The notes under the pieces are model-generated. The model did not search any database, was not told where the DNA came from, and saw only the letters and a program-made list of their open reading frames with translations. 15,407 nucleotides of DNA from contig JAJYSQ010000002.1 of NCBI GenBank assembly GCA_021793495.1, positions 1 through 15,407 on the forward strand, given 5' to 3'. Position numbers and translations under genes: made by a program. Each line of letters begins with the position of its first letter. Positions within the stretch are counted from its first letter, which is position 1. This stretch comes from Actinomycetes bacterium (lineage in GTDB: Bacteria; Actinomycetota; Actinomycetes; JAJYSQ01). Positions 15,380 to 15,407 of this stretch are shown here, piece after piece.

Positions 15380-15407
15380 CCCCCCCAAGAGAAACTCCTA
15401 CAAACAG

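Larger units (their letters stand above)
15140..15407. promoter_or_regulatory. Upstream leader and regulatory region of the transporter operon
   Basis: About 270 bases without a convincing gene (only the longer version of the small ORF would reach to 15220). The last 75 bases are distinctly AT-richer than the rest of the window and hold the candidate promoter, the palindrome, the LacI-like match and a run of seven C (15380-15386). The transcript leader would be about 265 bases. No riboswitch fold is recognised. Confidence 0.5.

Overview
The window is 15.4 kb of high-GC DNA with strong G/C third-position bias, GGAGG-type ribosome sites, GTG starts and a twin-arginine signal peptide. This suggests an actinobacterium, and the gene types fit a soil or plant-associated member of Micrococcales, though the genus cannot be fixed from the sequence. 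The content is a carbohydrate-utilisation locus aimed at plant cell wall polysaccharide, most plausibly pectin side chains. I see no RNA genes, insertion sequences or CRISPR arrays.

Left end (1-773, + strand): the last 43 codons of a GH127-type beta-L-arabinofuranosidase, overlapping by ATGA an Asp/Glu racemase-superfamily protein. Then comes a convergent intergenic gap (774-901) holding a large, perfect 21-bp-arm hairpin nested in a second stem, probably a bidirectional terminator.

Middle (902-7551, - strand, read right to left): aldo/keto reductase, LacZ-like GH2 beta-galactosidase and GH78 alpha-L-rhamnosidase, tightly packed (12-nt gap, then ATGA overlap). These have no export signals and should act in the cytoplasm on imported oligosaccharides. 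Immediately upstream of the reductase, and overlapping its start, lies an orphan C-terminal stub of a MalG-type sugar ABC permease (7535-7651). An older sugar transporter gene set has evidently been truncated here.

Right part (7722-15407, - strand): a complete Opp/Dpp-type ABC transporter in the order permease B, permease C, ATPase D, ATPase F, lipoprotein substrate-binding protein, followed by a Tat-exported GH140-type (apiosidase-like) enzyme. Junctions are overlaps or short gaps, so this looks like one operon. The 330 bases upstream hold a candidate promoter, a LacI-like operator match, a small palindrome, and an upstream ORF whose stop overlaps the first permease start (TGATG).

Working model (inference): the exported GH140 enzyme releases or trims side chains outside the cell, the Opp-type transporter imports them as oligosaccharides, and intracellular GH78, GH2 and GH127 enzymes plus the reductase break them down. 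The set of apiosidase-like, rhamnosidase, galactosidase and arabinofuranosidase families matches the sugars of rhamnogalacturonan side chains. The composition shift near 7.7 kb and the permease stub suggest the locus was assembled from two blocks.
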